NCBI GenBank assembly: GCA_903870955.1
Contig: CAIQEX010000737.1
Coordinates: forward strand, 1-15,612
Reading direction: 5' to 3'
DNA from: an uncultured beta proteobacterium
GTDB lineage: Bacteria > Pseudomonadota > Gammaproteobacteria > Burkholderiales > Burkholderiaceae_C
Length of the DNA stretch: 15,612 nucleotides
Part shown: positions 15,177 through 15,612 of the stretch, one piece after another
Position numbering within the stretch: the stretch's first letter is position 1
Layout: every line of letters starts with the position of its first letter
Translations under genes and position numbers: made by a program
Notes under the pieces: model-generated
What the model was told of the DNA's origin: nothing
Databases searched by the model: none
What the model saw: the letters and a program-made list of their open reading frames with translations, nothing else

Positions 15177-15612
15177 TCAAACGGACTCGGACAAACAGGT
15201 GATCGTCATCGTCTGGTTATGCAGCTTGCATTCAGAACTATCACCAAAGGGTCCAATTTCGCCATTCGAGTAAAAACCTGTCACGGTCTTACCTCGACTA
15301 AAGACACCTGCAACCGCTTCAACCTCTTCTTCAACCCGCCCGCCCATGACCAATTTGCGCCCAACACAGCTGACCAATAGCGCCAGCACTTCGCTCGCGT
15401 GGTGCCCGGATTTCCAGGCATGTTGAGCGGCCGTCGCTGCACCCTCAACCAGTGCGTCCGTGCTGGCATGCATGAGCCGGAGGTAACCTTCTTGATCGAT
15501 GTCACCCGCCAGCGTCAGACTACCGTCGGCCTCATTGACACCCAGTATCGTCCGTATCAGACCCAACTCATTTTGGTCTTGTCCCAGCATCGAAAATGGA
15601 AAAAGCAGTCCA
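15177..15612 (-). CDS. FIST-domain protein, C-terminal part (cut at window edge; NosP-like?)
   Basis: Only the last ~145 residues are in the window. The frame stays open from 15612 to the TGA at 15177, so the ATG at 15590 is an internal methionine: the preceding codons continue GLLFPFS, as in FIST proteins. The visible part matches the FIST C-terminal domain. It has the opening segment LIRTILGVNEADGSLTLAGDI, followed by SCVGRKLVMGG and GFYSNGEIGPFGDSSECKLH, then HNQTMTIT at the end. FIST proteins are ligand-binding sensors in signal transduction. A subset, NosP, binds haem and nitric oxide and controls a co-encoded histidine kinase. Here it lies 19 bases upstream of the hybrid kinase, the same arrangement. 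FIST assignment is strong; NosP identity is inference, and the haem-binding part may lie outside the window. Confidence 0.88.
   Translation of the reverse strand, partial: GLLFPFSMLGQDQNELGLIRTILGVNEADGSLTLAGDIDQEGYLRLMHASTDALVEGAATAAQHAWKSGHHASEVLALLVSCVGRKLVMGGRVEEEVEAVAGVFSRGKTVTGFYSNGEIGPFGDSSECKLHNQTMTITCLSESV

Overview
The window looks like a chromosomal block from a betaproteobacterium, probably Burkholderiales and most like the Comamonadaceae (Rhodoferax/Polaromonas-type). This rests on protein style only: the FNR N-terminus (CSNCNLRELC), the oxygen-independent HemN, the short CcoH and the FNR-controlled cbb3 oxidase cluster. No rRNA or phylogenetic marker is present, so the family is an inference. 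Almost everything lies on the minus strand; fnr is the only plus-strand gene I accept. Coding is dense and the longest gene-free gap is about 145 bases.

Layout from left to right. (1) Positions 30-3160 (-), read from right to left: hemN (oxygen-independent coproporphyrinogen III dehydrogenase), a TauE/SafE-type six-helix membrane protein with paired cysteines, and dusA (tRNA-dihydrouridine synthase). The gaps are 9 and 29 bases, so this is a likely operon. (2) Positions 3161-3305: a divergent regulatory region with a perfect FNR box placed for hemN and a weaker box over the probable fnr start point. (3) Positions 3306-4094 (+): fnr, the [4Fe-4S] oxygen-sensing regulator. It ends in a strong shared terminator at 4150-4182. 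(4) Positions 4185-7741 (-): ccoN, ccoO, ccoQ, ccoP and a short ccoH, encoding the cbb3-type high-affinity terminal oxidase. An FNR box lies at 7800-7813. (5) Positions 7873-10364 (-): ccoI (copper P-type ATPase) and the 45-residue ccoS, both for oxidase assembly. A second perfect FNR box lies upstream at 10399-10412. (6) Positions 10473-15612 (-): a signalling operon. It holds a FIST-domain protein (cut by the window edge), a 1186-residue soluble hybrid histidine kinase (three PAS, HisKA, HATPase, two REC, HPt), and a REC-HD-GYP response regulator predicted to degrade cyclic-di-GMP.

How the genes fit together. FNR senses falling oxygen and probably activates haem synthesis (hemN), the oxidase (ccoNOQPH) and its copper and haem assembly factors (ccoI, ccoS). 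It may also limit its own synthesis. The TauE/SafE-type protein may be a copper-handling partner of the oxidase. The neighbouring FIST / hybrid kinase / HD-GYP set resembles the NosP-NahK nitric-oxide-sensing systems, in which a FIST protein controls a co-encoded kinase. It could therefore link NO or redox state to cyclic-di-GMP beside the microaerobic respiration locus. That is the most interesting inference here. ccoG, usual in these clusters, is absent between ccoP and ccoH.
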